In this document: piece by piece, positions 24,789-33,137 of the stretch
Layout of the letters: every line of letters starts with the position of its first letter
Numbering within the stretch: position 1 is the stretch's first letter
Assembly (NCBI RefSeq): GCF_000174435.1
Contig: NZ_ACJN02000001.1
Span: 364,001-428,000, forward strand
Direction: 5' to 3'
From: Desulfonatronospira thiodismutans ASO3-1
GTDB lineage: Bacteria; Desulfobacterota; Desulfovibrionia; Desulfovibrionales; Desulfonatronovibrionaceae
Length of the DNA stretch: 64,000 nucleotides
Translations under genes and position numbers: made by a program
Notes under the pieces: generated by a model
What the model saw: the letters and a program-made list of their open reading frames with translations, nothing else
Databases searched by the model: none
What the model was told of the DNA's origin: nothing

Positions 24789-25955
24789 CTAATAGGCCGG
24801 GCCAGCCAGACCCTGATGGGCCGGATCCAAACCCAGCAGGAATTCCTGGCATGGTATGCACAAGATGCCATCGATCATCAGACGCTCCCGGCCCAGGTAT
24901 GCCAGGCAGGCCCTGGCCTCCGGATAATCCTGGCAAAAAGTCTTTAAAGAGCGCAGGTCCTTGCTGTGGATGGATCCTGATCTCTTGACTTCCACGGCCC
25001 AGAATGTATCCGGACCATAGATCACAAAATCCACTTCACTGCCGGACTTGGTCCGCCAGTAATACAGACGGGCCGGAGTTTGCCGGTAGGTTGCCCATGC
25101 CCGCAGATTCTGGGCCACGAGTCCTTCCAGGGCAGGGCCTTCAATCTCCTCTGGTCTATCCAGGGGGCCGGAAGGACGCAAGGAGCGGTACACGCCCACG
25201 TCAAAGAAATAGAACTTTGCATGCCTGACCAGATGGCGCTTGGCCCGCCGGGTAAACACGGGCAAACGGAAACACAGCAGCAGATCTTCCAGAATGTCCA
25301 GGTAGCCCTCCGCGGTCTTACGGCCCACCTGGCATTCCCGGGCCACCTGGGCCAGGTTGAGAATGCTGCCCTGGGAAAAGCTGATGGCCTCCAGAAATCT
25401 GGAGAAGGCACCTATGTCTCGCACCAGGGCCTCGGCCTGAACTTCCTCGTTCAGGTACAGCGAGGCATAAGTCCGCAATACCGCAGCGGGGTCAGGGGCC
25501 GACGTCACCAAGGGGACCATTCCATACCGCAGGGCGTGCTCCAGGCTGAAGGCCGAACCCAGTTCCGCGGCCATAAAGGGGTGCATGAATGTTTCCATAA
25601 GACGGCCAGCCAGAAGATTAAACCCTCCCCGCCGCAATTTGCGAGCGCTGGAACCAGTCAGCACGAAACGCAGTTGCCGGTCCGACTCAATCATGGCATG
25701 AACCACGTCCAGCAGGGCTGGAGCCTTTTGGATCTCGTCGATCACCACATCTCGGGCCGCCGGGTTTCCAGCCACCACCTGATGCAACCGCTCGGGCCGT
25801 GCCCTGTACAGACGCTGCGCCTCAGGATCGAGCAGATCGATCCATACGGCATTCTCCATGGTCTGCTCCAGCCATGTGGATTTGCCGGTTCCTCTCGGCC
25901 CGAACAGAAAAAACCCGTATTGAGGCTCGCGGAAAAAACGAGGTACATTTTCCAT
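24789..25955 (-). CDS. AAA family ATPase with DUF4143 C-terminal domain
   Basis: 388 residues. Seen: Walker A GPRGTGKST at 19-27, Walker B VIDEIQK at 71-77, the FVLTGSSARKLRRGG sensor segment, a winged-helix-like middle (LAQVARECQVGRKTAEGYL), and a C-terminal SEVDFVIYG...AVEVKRSG pattern resembling the PD-(D/E)xK fold of DUF4143. Such ATPases are common, often mobile or horizontally acquired, with no agreed function. It is the only intact gene inside the segment bounded by the long direct repeats, so it arrived with the duplication. The ribosome-binding site is weak (AAGAAG). Confidence 0.82.
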   Translation of the reverse strand: MENVPRFFREPQYGFFLFGPRGTGKSTWLEQTMENAVWIDLLDPEAQRLYRARPERLHQVVAGNPAARDVVIDEIQKAPALLDVVHAMIESDRQLRFVLTGSSARKLRRGGFNLLAGRLMETFMHPFMAAELGSAFSLEHALRYGMVPLVTSAPDPAAVLRTYASLYLNEEVQAEALVRDIGAFSRFLEAISFSQGSILNLAQVARECQVGRKTAEGYLDILEDLLLCFRLPVFTRRAKRHLVRHAKFYFFDVGVYRSLRPSGPLDRPEEIEGPALEGLVAQNLRAWATYRQTPARLYYWRTKSGSEVDFVIYGPDTFWAVEVKRSGSIHSKDLRSLKTFCQDYPEARACLAYLGRERLMIDGILCIPCQEFLLGLDPAHQGLAGPAY

Positions 25956-26095
25956 TTTTACTTCTTTTAAGGAAAAACCAGTTCCATTTTTAAAGATGTA
26001 TAGCTGGCGACAAAGAATAGCATAGATTGGCTGGAACTTGAGAGCTGCCGCTCAAACAATTTTGCTGTTTCCATTTATATGCCCCTCCTCTTTAT

Positions 26096-26259
26096 ACATC
26101 ATGGGTCAGTACCGTCCGGCCGGCATTGCCCATAACTATCCGGAACTCCTGGGCCGGGTCAGCGGCAACCAGGTGGAGACCCTGAATAAAAAAGCCCGCA
26201 AACTCGGACTGACCAACCTGGACCAGAGGTCTTCGGGCATTTTCAGGTTGCTGGTTTAG
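26096..26259 (+). pseudogene. 3' fragment of the PflX-like radical SAM gene
   Basis: Repeats the last 53 codons of the gene at 23130-24065 (MGQYRPAGIAHNYPELL... to the same stop) with a Met-to-Ile change. No catalytic part is present. The frame runs back to 26038 through unrelated sequence, so a chimeric peptide is possible but unlikely. Confidence 0.85.
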
Positions 26260-26296
26260 TGGCTTACTCCTGAAACGCTGTCACAAAAAACAATAA

Positions 26297-26649
26297 CTAC
26301 GCGAACCACGCTAAGAAGCGTGGCAGGACGCGTGGCAGGCCTTGGACAGGATTACCCCAGTTGAATGGAAGAGATTCAACGGGGCAAGCAGGATAAGCAA
26401 TCAGCGGCCCCAGTGAAATCAACTGCGCTGTCCTTCGGAATTTCACAGGGCAAGCCGGAAGCCGCAGATTGCATTAACCATCCAGCACTCACTTTCTTCT
26501 TCATGAGTGCCGGAAAAAAGTGAGTGCTGGAGTGATTACCTTTTGGCCTGGCTTCCGCCTGTCCCGTTTTACCCGGTTAAACACGGCTATGCCGTAGACC
26601 AGAGGTCTGTTTAACTGGGTGAATTGCTCGCAGAGCAAGCCCCAAGGGC
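26297..26649. ncRNA. Strongly structured intergenic element (copy B), candidate RNA
   Basis: The same set of hairpins as copy A. The first one is enlarged to a nested pair: outer CTACGCG (26297-26303) with CGCGTGG (26329-26335), one wobble pair, and inner CCACGCT (26306-26312) with AGCGTGG (26317-26323). The insertion keeps full pairing, which argues that the fold matters or that the element spreads by a hairpin-based process. Confidence 0.45.
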
Positions 26650-26757
26650 ATTAAACCGGGAGCCAGGACAAAAATGTTTTTCTCTTAATCAAGCTCTTAA
26701 TCCTGTCAATCCTGTCAAAAAACTCTTTTATTTATTGGGTTGCGGGCAAAGCCCGAG

Positions 26758-27252
26758 TTAGATTTTCTGACTGAAAGGCAGCTTCAGGGCATCGGCCAGT
26801 TCCAGCTGCAGCACCAGGGCGTCTTCACCGGTGTCGGTGTAATACTTCTCCCGCCTGCCCACTTCTTTGAAACCAAATCCCTGGTACAGGCTTATGGCCG
26901 GGACATTGGACATGCGTACTTCCAGGGAAATCCACTGCACCCCGTGTATGCGGCAGTAGCCCAGAAGCGCCTTCATGAGCTTTTTGCCAAGCCCTTTTTG
27001 TCTTTTTCCGGGATGCACGGCCAGGTTCATGATCTCAGCCTGGTCCCGGACATGCAGAAATGAAAGATAACCCCTGAGTTCACCGCATTCCATCATCCCC
27101 AGCACCTTGAAGTGCTCCCCGGTCATGAGCCGGCTGAACTGTGTCTCATCCCAGGGCAGGGTGAAACACTGCGCCTCCAGCTTCAGCAGTTGCCGGATGT
27201 GCGACTGGTTCAAGAAAACTATACACAGTTCCTGTTCCACAAGTTCAACCAA
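26758..27252 (-). CDS. rimI: Ribosomal-protein-alanine N-acetyltransferase, RimI-like
   Basis: 164 residues, GNAT fold. Members acetylate the N-terminus of ribosomal protein S18 or other proteins. Seen: the acetyl-CoA-binding segment VHPGKRQKGLGKKLMKALL, then EVRMSNVPAISLYQGFGFKEVGRRE, the RimI hallmark with the late Asn and Tyr. Its start overlaps the stop of the upstream SRPBCC gene by 8 bases, so the two form a small operon. It is the intact copy; a truncated copy lies at 24543. Confidence 0.85.
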   Translation of the reverse strand: MVELVEQELCIVFLNQSHIRQLLKLEAQCFTLPWDETQFSRLMTGEHFKVLGMMECGELRGYLSFLHVRDQAEIMNLAVHPGKRQKGLGKKLMKALLGYCRIHGVQWISLEVRMSNVPAISLYQGFGFKEVGRREKYYTDTGEDALVLQLELADALKLPFSQKI

Positions 27253-27697
27253 AGATTTCAGTCAGAGCCTTTCGTCTGAACGTAAATATTTCCTCCAGCC
27301 TGGGCCGGACCAGCAGGACATGCAGAGGCGATGCCAGAGGGCCCAGGTAAAGGGAATAGTGCACCAGGTCCGTTACCTCCACCCCGCCCTGCGCTTCCTT
27401 GAGCAAATGCTGATGGTGCCAGAACCGGTAAGGCCCAAGTCTTTGCTCATCCACGAAGAAATACGGCTTCTGCACCTGGGTGATCTCAGTTAACCAGCGC
27501 ATGGGAATGCCTGCCACTGCCCGGATCACGTATTCAATGATCATCCCGGGGTACATTTTTTCATCCGGGGCAAAACGTATGTCAAAGCAGAGCCAGTCAG
27601 GCGTAATACGGCAAAGGTTTGCCGGTTGGGAAAAAAAATCCCACGCGGTGTTGACATCCACCGGAAGAATTTGAGTATAATGCAGGCGATAAACCAT
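27245..27697 (-). CDS. SRPBCC (START-like) ligand-binding domain protein
   Basis: 150 residues. Seen: the LHYTQILPVDVNTAWDFFSQ opening, then WLTEITQVQKPYFFVDEQRLGPYRFWHHQH and the C-terminal FTFRRKALTEIFG, all typical of the single-domain SRPBCC family that includes cell-division-inhibitor-like and polyketide-cyclase-like proteins. The fold binds hydrophobic ligands; the actual ligand is not known. A run of ten G (on this strand) lies three to four bases before the ATG in place of a normal ribosome-binding site. Confidence 0.8.
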   Translation of the reverse strand: MVYRLHYTQILPVDVNTAWDFFSQPANLCRITPDWLCFDIRFAPDEKMYPGMIIEYVIRAVAGIPMRWLTEITQVQKPYFFVDEQRLGPYRFWHHQHLLKEAQGGVEVTDLVHYSLYLGPLASPLHVLLVRPRLEEIFTFRRKALTEIFG

Positions 27698-27701
27698 CCA
27701 T

Positions 27702-27711
27702 CCCCCCCCCC
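27702..27711. repeat. Homopolymer of ten C/G at the ribosome-binding position
   Basis: Ten C on the plus strand, read as ten G just upstream of the SRPBCC start. A tract of this length is prone to slippage and could change translation efficiency of the SRPBCC-rimI pair. Confidence 0.55.
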
Positions 27712-27975
27712 TTGATCAGGCATAAATCAAAAGTTGATCTTTACCATTTGATGAGATATTTTCAATAATTAATCCATACTGGAAAGTTAATAGTTATCAG
27801 TTAATTGTTAACATGCGAACAAAAAAGAATTGTGATTTCAATGTGTTAGATCATGAATGCATCTGGACAGTTGGGCTTTAGAAAAACACAATAAATCCAG
27901 AGCATTGTACAAATCACGCCTCAGGAGTGATTGACTCTCCAGGTCAATAGTAGCATCTTATAACAAGGATATTGT

Positions 27976-28926
27976 ATGCAGGAAAATTTTCTTCACAAAA
28001 AAGTAACCATAATCGGCACCGGCATGGTGGGCATGTCCTATGCCTATGCCCTGACCATCAAGGGATTCGTCCGGGAGCTTGGCCTGATAAACCGCACCCC
28101 TGAGAGGGCCCAGGGCGAGGCCATGGACCTCTGCCACTGTCTGCCCTTTGTGGAGCCCATGGACATCAAGGCCGGCGGATACGAAATGTGCCGCGACGCC
28201 CAGATCGTGGTCATCACAGCCGGCGCGGCCCAGCGAGAGGGAGAGACCAGGCTGGACCTGCTGCACAAAAACGCCGGCATCATCCAGGATATCGTTCCCA
28301 GAGTCCTGGAACAAAATCCCAACCCCATACTGCTAATTGCCAGCAATCCTGTAGACGTACTTACTTATGTAGCCCTGAAGGTCTCTGGACTCCCTTCCAG
28401 CAGGGTCATAGGTTCAGGCACTGTCCTGGACACCATGCGTTTTCGCTATCTTATTTCCCAGTACTACAACGTGGATGCCAGAAACGTGCACGGCTACATC
28501 CTGGGTGAACATGGAGACAGCGAGGTGCCGGTATGGAGCCGGGTGAACATAGCAGGGATTCCTTTGTCCGAGTACTGCATGATGTGCGGGGAACTGGTGG
28601 ACAGTCAGAAAAAGGAAATCGAGTCAGATGTTCGCAATGCGGCCTATCACGTAATCCAGAAAAAGGACTCAACATATTATGCCATAGGGCTGGCCCTGGT
28701 GCGCATCACCCAGGCCATTCTCATGAACCAGCAAAGTGTTCTCACCGTGGGCACCCTGGTCAACGGCGAATACGGCATCAAAGACGTATGCCTGTCCCTG
28801 CCGTGCGTAGTGGGCAGCAACGGCATAAGTCAGGTACTGGCCAATCCCATGCAGCAAAACGAGGTCGAGGCCCTGCAGAATTCTGCTGCTGTTCTTCGCA
28901 AGGCCCTGGATTCCATTGGATGGTAG
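27976..28926 (+). CDS. ldh: L-lactate dehydrogenase (NAD-dependent)
   Basis: 316 residues, LDH/MDH superfamily. Seen: the NAD-binding TIIGTGMVGMSYAYAL, the loop AGAAQREGETRLDLL with Gln at the specificity position (Arg in malate dehydrogenases), the NPVDVLTY segment, and the catalytic GYILGEHGDSEVPVWS with the active His. The Gln favours lactate/pyruvate over malate. AAGGA lies six bases before the ATG. It stands alone on the plus strand, separate from the lactate oxidation operon, and could supply or remove lactate in the cytoplasm. Confidence 0.85.
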   Translation: MQENFLHKKVTIIGTGMVGMSYAYALTIKGFVRELGLINRTPERAQGEAMDLCHCLPFVEPMDIKAGGYEMCRDAQIVVITAGAAQREGETRLDLLHKNAGIIQDIVPRVLEQNPNPILLIASNPVDVLTYVALKVSGLPSSRVIGSGTVLDTMRFRYLISQYYNVDARNVHGYILGEHGDSEVPVWSRVNIAGIPLSEYCMMCGELVDSQKKEIESDVRNAAYHVIQKKDSTYYAIGLALVRITQAILMNQQSVLTVGTLVNGEYGIKDVCLSLPCVVGSNGISQVLANPMQQNEVEALQNSAAVLRKALDSIGW

Positions 28927-28929
28927 GCT

Positions 28930-29020
28930 TGGGATTCTGGATTCAGGAAGGGATTCTGGTATTGAGGTATTGAGGTATTGAGGAATTAGGGATTCAGGGA
29001 TTCAGGGATTGGGGAATTGT
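28930..29020. repeat. GATT-rich degenerate short tandem repeats
   Basis: Units such as GGGATTCTGG, GGTATTGA (three times in a row) and GGGATTCA (repeated) fill the space after the ldh stop. The texture matches the tracts around the MITE-like element at 18110-18500. Confidence 0.65.
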
Positions 29021-29070
29021 GTATTCATGGAGCAAGAGGAGATGGCTGCTCGCCATGATAATGGTTTTGC

Positions 29071-29220
29071 TGACACCCTGCCCCGCTGGATTACGTGCAC
29101 GGCGTAAACTCCCCTCCTTAGCCAAGGAGGGGCCGGGGGTGGTTGTATGAGATCCCTTCCTTTTACTGATGGTGCCCCGTAGAGGCCTCTTTTTCCGCGC
29201 AGGGTCGCGGAAAAGGCATA
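29071..29220. repeat. Dispersed intergenic repeat family R1, copy 1
   Basis: Contains CTCCCCTCCTTAGCCAAGG followed by AGGGGCCGGGGGTGGTTG and later AGAGGCCTCTTTTTCCGCG. The same blocks recur at 56079-56380, where they are separated by an insertion, and a shorter one at 59510-59580. CTCCTTAGCCAAGGAG is an inverted repeat, so each copy can fold. Confidence 0.75.
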
Positions 29221-29251
29221 GAAGCTGAATCGTTAATCAGGAGTTCTGGTT

Positions 29252-29992
29252 ATGAAAATTGTTTTTCACAAACAATTCCTGGAAAGTTACGCTACGGACC
29301 CGGCAGCCGAGGAAGGCAGGCTGGACCGGGCCAGGCAGGTACTGCAGGAAGAGTACGAATTTATTGAACCCCGTGAGGCCTCCCTGGAAGACATTCTGCT
29401 GGTGCACACCCAGGCCCATGTGGACAAAATCTCGCGGATGGAGCCCATTTACAGCGCAGCCATGCTCGCTGCAGGCGGCGCCTGCATGGCTGCCGATATT
29501 GCCATGCAGGGCGAGCCGGCCTTCGGCCTTATCCGCCCTCCCGGGCACCACGCCAGCCCGGATTTCTGCTGGGGGTTCTGCTGGTTCAATAACGTAGCCA
29601 TAGCTGTAGAAAGACTGATTCACAGAGGTGAAATAAATTCAGCCTATATCCTGGATATAGACCTGCATTTCGGGGACGGCACACAGGGATTTTTCCTGGG
29701 CCGCGAAGACGTGATTTATCAGCACATGGGTGATATGGACGAATTGCCCCGGGAGCTGGAACAGGCCGGCAATCCTGACCTCATTGCCGTATCAGCCGGC
29801 TTTGACCGCCACCTCCTGGACTGGGGAGGATATCTGAGCACCCAGGACTATCAAGAAATAGGCCGGCAGGTGAAAGACCTTGCCCAAAACACCTGCCCGG
29901 GACGGGTATTTGCTGTCCTGGAAGGCGGATATAATCACCAAGTCCTGGGCGACAACATACTGGCGCTGCTACAGGGACTGCAGGAGTCCTGA
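29252..29992 (+). CDS. Histone-deacetylase-family deacylase
   Basis: 246 residues. Seen: RPPGHHA (active-site His pair), DIDLHFGDGTQ (zinc-binding Asp and His), SAGFD (second zinc Asp) and the LEGGYN end, so the catalytic set looks complete. Bacterial members act on acetylated amines or small amides (acetylpolyamine amidohydrolase, AcuC-like). It is shorter than AcuC and closer to the compact prokaryotic type. It has no operon partner: the next gene is convergent. The substrate is unknown. Confidence 0.85.
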   Translation: MKIVFHKQFLESYATDPAAEEGRLDRARQVLQEEYEFIEPREASLEDILLVHTQAHVDKISRMEPIYSAAMLAAGGACMAADIAMQGEPAFGLIRPPGHHASPDFCWGFCWFNNVAIAVERLIHRGEINSAYILDIDLHFGDGTQGFFLGREDVIYQHMGDMDELPRELEQAGNPDLIAVSAGFDRHLLDWGGYLSTQDYQEIGRQVKDLAQNTCPGRVFAVLEGGYNHQVLGDNILALLQGLQES

Positions 29993-30029
29993 TGAGAGGC
30001 TTATGTGCGCCTGTGTTTTTGACGACACA

Positions 30030-30344
30030 TTACCAGCAGCCTCTCCAGTGCCTGACAGGACCGTAATACCTGGGATACCAGCGGCCGGGCTCAGGCTTTT
30101 TGAACCTGAAATCAGCAGGCCTGGGGCTGCAGCGCAGGTCCCAGTGATGAACCTTATACGGAAGACTCCTGTATGCAGGCTGGTACCCAGGACAAACAGG
30201 GCGCTGAAAATCCTCATGCAGGACTTCGTTGCCAGACACTGCAGAATCTGCATATTGATGTGGACAATACCCTCGCGGAGCAGCACACCCTGCCAGGAAA
30301 ATCAGCAGCAAACCCACCAGCCCAAAACAATAAAACCTGTTCAT
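30030..30344 (-). CDS. Small Cys/Tyr/Pro-rich lipoprotein
   Basis: 104 residues with a lipobox ending at Cys20 (LLIFLAGC) after MNRFYCFGLVG. The mature part is rich in Pro, Tyr, Arg and Trp (YHPQ, RWYPRYYGP). GGGGGAAG precedes the ATG. I do not recognise a family. The gene is the most distal of the minus-strand envelope block. Confidence 0.5.
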   Translation of the reverse strand: MNRFYCFGLVGLLLIFLAGCAAPRGYCPHQYADSAVSGNEVLHEDFQRPVCPGYQPAYRSLPYKVHHWDLRCSPRPADFRFKKPEPGRWYPRYYGPVRHWRGCW

Positions 30345-30493
30345 AATCTTCCCCCGAATTTTGATCGGAATTTAATTCTGCCTACTCTGTGCACCCATTA
30401 AATGCTTCAGCTTCAAACATTCTCCAGCAAGATTCAACTCAACTGACACTATTTTATAAATTCCTGATTTTCTGGCCTGACCTGCCCTGCTTT

Positions 30494-31312
30494 TTACTGT
30501 CCCGTACTCCTGAAAAGCCTGATCTGGGTCTGCGCATCCCACTTCTGGGGATCAGGCAGCTGGTTTTTGCTTTTAAACATTTCCAGGGCCCGTTTGGAAT
30601 TTCTGCCCCATATGCCGTCTATTCTGTCCAGGTATAGACCAAGGTCCGCCAGGCGTTTCTGGATAAGCTTGGCATCTGTACTCCTGGATGGATTGAGTAG
30701 AATTGCTCCTTCTGACAGAGGCCCTTTGCCGTTGACCTTTTTCTCCTCCACCTCTTCTTCCGAGGGCACAGTTTCCGCTTCGGTCATGGCCTTGAGGTCC
30801 CCGTCCAGCCGGAATGAAAAATCATGGGAAGCGATAACAGCATTGTCTGTTGTTTTAACCAGCTTGGTGGTAACCATAGCTCTATCGCCCTGTACATGAT
30901 AAGTCCCGGTAAGAATTGCCTGGGCCCCCCAGGAGTCCTTGAGGTGATCCATATCCCTGGACAGGGCGAATTCACCGCTTCCCCTGGCCATGCGCATGGA
31001 ATCCTGTCTAAGCTTCATCTCCACCACATTGTACCCGTGCTGGGAAAGCCTGGACCCCATGAGTTCTCCCATCTGCCTGCCAAGAACCGAGGTCTGATCC
31101 AGGTCGCTTACATCCACAAAGCTGGTGGTCATAATGGGCAGTGTTCTGCTCAAATCACGGGTAATATTGTACTCCAGCATGTCCGCCGCCTGATATGCTA
31201 TCCCCGGCAGCCCCTCTTTTGCGTGATATAATTGCGGCTGCCAGGCATAAACAGTATTTATGCCCGCCATGAAAAACAACATCGCCGCAATAAAGATTGC
31301 AAGTCTTTTCAT
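30494..31312 (-). CDS. FlgO-domain protein with C-terminal peptidoglycan-binding domain
   Basis: 272 residues: signal peptide 1-22, FlgO-like domain about 45-165 (TTSFVDVSDLDQTSVLGRQM, RLSQHGYNVVEMKLRQDS, ILTGTYHVQGDRAMVTTKLV), a variable linker, and a PG_binding_1 unit at about 205-265 (IQKRLADLGLYLDRIDGIWG). FlgO is an outer-membrane lipoprotein linked to flagellar or envelope stability in Vibrio; here the lipid anchor is replaced by a wall-binding tail. GGAGGAG precedes the ATG. It shares its domain with the plus-strand lipoprotein at 32455. Anchoring to peptidoglycan is inference. Confidence 0.72.
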   Translation of the reverse strand: MKRLAIFIAAMLFFMAGINTVYAWQPQLYHAKEGLPGIAYQAADMLEYNITRDLSRTLPIMTTSFVDVSDLDQTSVLGRQMGELMGSRLSQHGYNVVEMKLRQDSMRMARGSGEFALSRDMDHLKDSWGAQAILTGTYHVQGDRAMVTTKLVKTTDNAVIASHDFSFRLDGDLKAMTEAETVPSEEEVEEKKVNGKGPLSEGAILLNPSRSTDAKLIQKRLADLGLYLDRIDGIWGRNSKRALEMFKSKNQLPDPQKWDAQTQIRLFRSTGQ

Positions 31313-31341
31313 AACTCCTCCGGTTTAATCATAATCGCGTC

Positions 31342-32076
31342 TCAATCAACAAGCCGGTAGTTTACCTTTGACGGATCCCTGTAGATTGAATGCTGTTTGT
31401 AATGATCCCAGTCAGCATCATTTATATAGTATATGGAGGAATCACGCATGATATAATTATCATTCATGGTCAGAGAGGTTGTGACCATCACTTCCACCGA
31501 AGGCAGTTCCGGGGTATATGCTCCGGATTCTACGTTTACCATGGCTCCTCCCACCTGACGTTCCTGCGGGGCTATGGTGCCTGGTGATGCCTGCCCCGGC
31601 GGCTGTCTCTTTACGTACATTCCAGGAGCAAGGGACCTGTACACTCCCTTTTGCGTTCTGACCATGCGCTCACTGTGTCTGACCATCTCCAGGTCAAAAG
31701 ACAGCACCATCGACTGACTCTCACTCCTGGAAACTCGCATGCCCTGCTGCACCATTTTGGTTAAGACAAGATCGTAAAAGGCCTTTTCAAATGGAGTGCT
31801 GCCTGGAGGAGCCACATAAATGGAATAACTGCCCATGGGAATGGAACGCGCTTCCAGAGAATTTTCTATTCTTCTGGCCACATCCCCTGCCAGCAGCTCC
31901 CAGTGCTGTACGGCCTGCATCTTTTTCTGGGTGGTCAGGGAATACCCCGTGGGCACAGGCACCTGTGAGGACACAGGCTGGGCCGCCCTGGGCTGGTACG
32001 GCTTTTCATAGTAGGTACATCCGCCTATGAACATAAATAAAAGTAAAATGACAAACAACCTGTAATAGCAGGACAT
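31342..32076 (-). CDS. Lipoprotein of unknown family next to FlgO-like genes
   Basis: 244 residues with lipobox IGGC (Cys20). The mature protein contains a domain with ARRIENSLEARSIPMGSYSIY and a later VEVMVTTSLTMNDNYIMRDS stretch, plus a Pro/Gln-rich insert. The combination of paired export lipoproteins with the FlgO-domain gene 29 bases downstream suggests one outer-membrane assembly. GGAGGTAAT precedes the ATG. Confidence 0.6.
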   Translation of the reverse strand: MSCYYRLFVILLLFMFIGGCTYYEKPYQPRAAQPVSSQVPVPTGYSLTTQKKMQAVQHWELLAGDVARRIENSLEARSIPMGSYSIYVAPPGSTPFEKAFYDLVLTKMVQQGMRVSRSESQSMVLSFDLEMVRHSERMVRTQKGVYRSLAPGMYVKRQPPGQASPGTIAPQERQVGGAMVNVESGAYTPELPSVEVMVTTSLTMNDNYIMRDSSIYYINDADWDHYKQHSIYRDPSKVNYRLVD

Positions 32077-32210
32077 ATTACCTCCACAGGAAAAGTATTG
32101 GCTGCGGTAACAGAAGATTCGCTATATTATTCGGACAGGGTCACAAAAAGTTTAGGCACAAACATCTCAAAATAATCCTGAATGACTGCTCATGTCGATG
32201 TGAATATACC

Positions 32211-32389
32211 GTAACCATTCAGTGGGTTCCGCGGTGATGATTACTGGCACCAGGCCCTGGGGACTGTCCCCCGCTAAGTACTAAATGTGCAGATTCACGA
32301 AACTTCGCGTCTGTACTTTTTGTATTTGTGCAGAAAAGGTGTCGCGGGGACTGTCCCCAGGCCGATTGAGGCATCCCCTGAATGGTTAC
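32211..32389. mobile_element. MITE-like element with 8-bp target duplication (copy 2)
   Basis: 179 bp, with inverted ends GTAACCATTCAG (32211-32222) and CTGAATGGTTAC (32378-32389). The 8-bp AATATACC stands directly outside each end (32203-32210 and 32390-32397). Inside are two facing GGGGACTGTCCCC palindromes (32259-32272 and 32346-32358 approximately) of the kind found in REP sequences. Shares GTAAC(T/C)ATTCA ends and 8-bp duplication with copy 1 at 18181. No coding capacity. Confidence 0.75.
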
Positions 32390-32454
32390 AATATACCCAG
32401 GCCTTTTATCTAAAATGGCACGGCAAGTGCATAACATTTTTTCAGGAGGAAATT

Positions 32455-33060
32455 ATGACCAGGTACTGCACAGCAATTCTAGTTTGTCTGATTTTGTCTA
32501 TTGCGGCAGGTTGCGCTTGGCAGGGTCAGAATAACGACGTCCGGAAAATCCCGGAAAAGCAGGCGGAAATCATTCATGATAATCACCGTGCAGGATATGA
32601 GCTGCATAACATGCTTGTTGCCACTTTACCGCAGGAAACCACCATCCTCCTGACCACTTTCGTCAACCTGGACAACTTGGAAGAAACCAGCTCCCTGGGG
32701 CGTATCGTGCCGCACCATATCGGCACCGCCCTGACCAGATGCGGTCACGAAATTGTTGATATCCGCCTTCGCCGGGACTCCCTGCTGGTCAGGCAAAAGC
32801 AGGGAGAGTTCGGACTTTCACGTGAAATAAAAGAAATCGCCCGGGACAACCAGGCCAATTATGTCCTGGCAGGCACCTATTCAGTTCTTTACAACCGCAT
32901 CCTGGTCAACGCCAAGGTCCTGCGCAGCTCAGACGGCCTGACTGTTGCCGCCACAGACTATTACCTTCCCTACGATTCCACGGTCCTCGATCCTGCAGGC
33001 TTCTCAGGAGAGCAGGCCGCGGAAACTATTTTTACTCCAAACGTCCTTACCGGATTTTGA
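32455..33060 (+). CDS. FlgO-domain lipoprotein
   Basis: 201 residues from ATG 32455, chosen because CAGGAGG lies seven bases before it; the frame opens earlier at 32287 inside the MITE-like element. Lipobox IAAGC at Cys20. The FlgO-like domain (TTFVNLDNLEETSSLGRIV, TRCGHEIVDIRLRRDS, YVLAGTYSVLYNRILVNAKV) covers about residues 45-170. It is divergent from the minus-strand FlgO gene and similar to it in the core. It is the only gene in this block on the plus strand. Confidence 0.72.
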   Translation: MTRYCTAILVCLILSIAAGCAWQGQNNDVRKIPEKQAEIIHDNHRAGYELHNMLVATLPQETTILLTTFVNLDNLEETSSLGRIVPHHIGTALTRCGHEIVDIRLRRDSLLVRQKQGEFGLSREIKEIARDNQANYVLAGTYSVLYNRILVNAKVLRSSDGLTVAATDYYLPYDSTVLDPAGFSGEQAAETIFTPNVLTGF

Positions 33061-33137
33061 CAGTCAAGGGATAAAGCTTGGCAGTCAATACCGGAATCGG
33101 CGTCAGTCCTCAATAATTTCCCGAACTCAAATCTCAC

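Larger units (their letters stand above)
26096..26967. repeat. Long direct repeat, copy B
   Basis: About 872 bases matching 23902-24752. It is longer than A mainly because the first hairpin of the spacer is extended (26297-26335). It carries a truncated radical SAM end on the left and runs into the intact rimI on the right, the mirror situation of copy A. Confidence 0.9.

Noticed and set aside
24473-24871. 132-residue minus-strand frame as a separate gene.
   Set aside because: Its C-terminal part is the truncated, frameshifted rimI and its N-terminal part is an out-of-frame end of the ATPase gene; a chimeric frame.
25080-25970. 296-residue plus-strand frame.
   Set aside because: Antisense to the AAA ATPase, which has intact Walker motifs.
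26038-26259. 73-residue plus-strand frame as a gene.
   Set aside because: It is the radical SAM 3' fragment with unrelated sequence in front and no ribosome-binding site.
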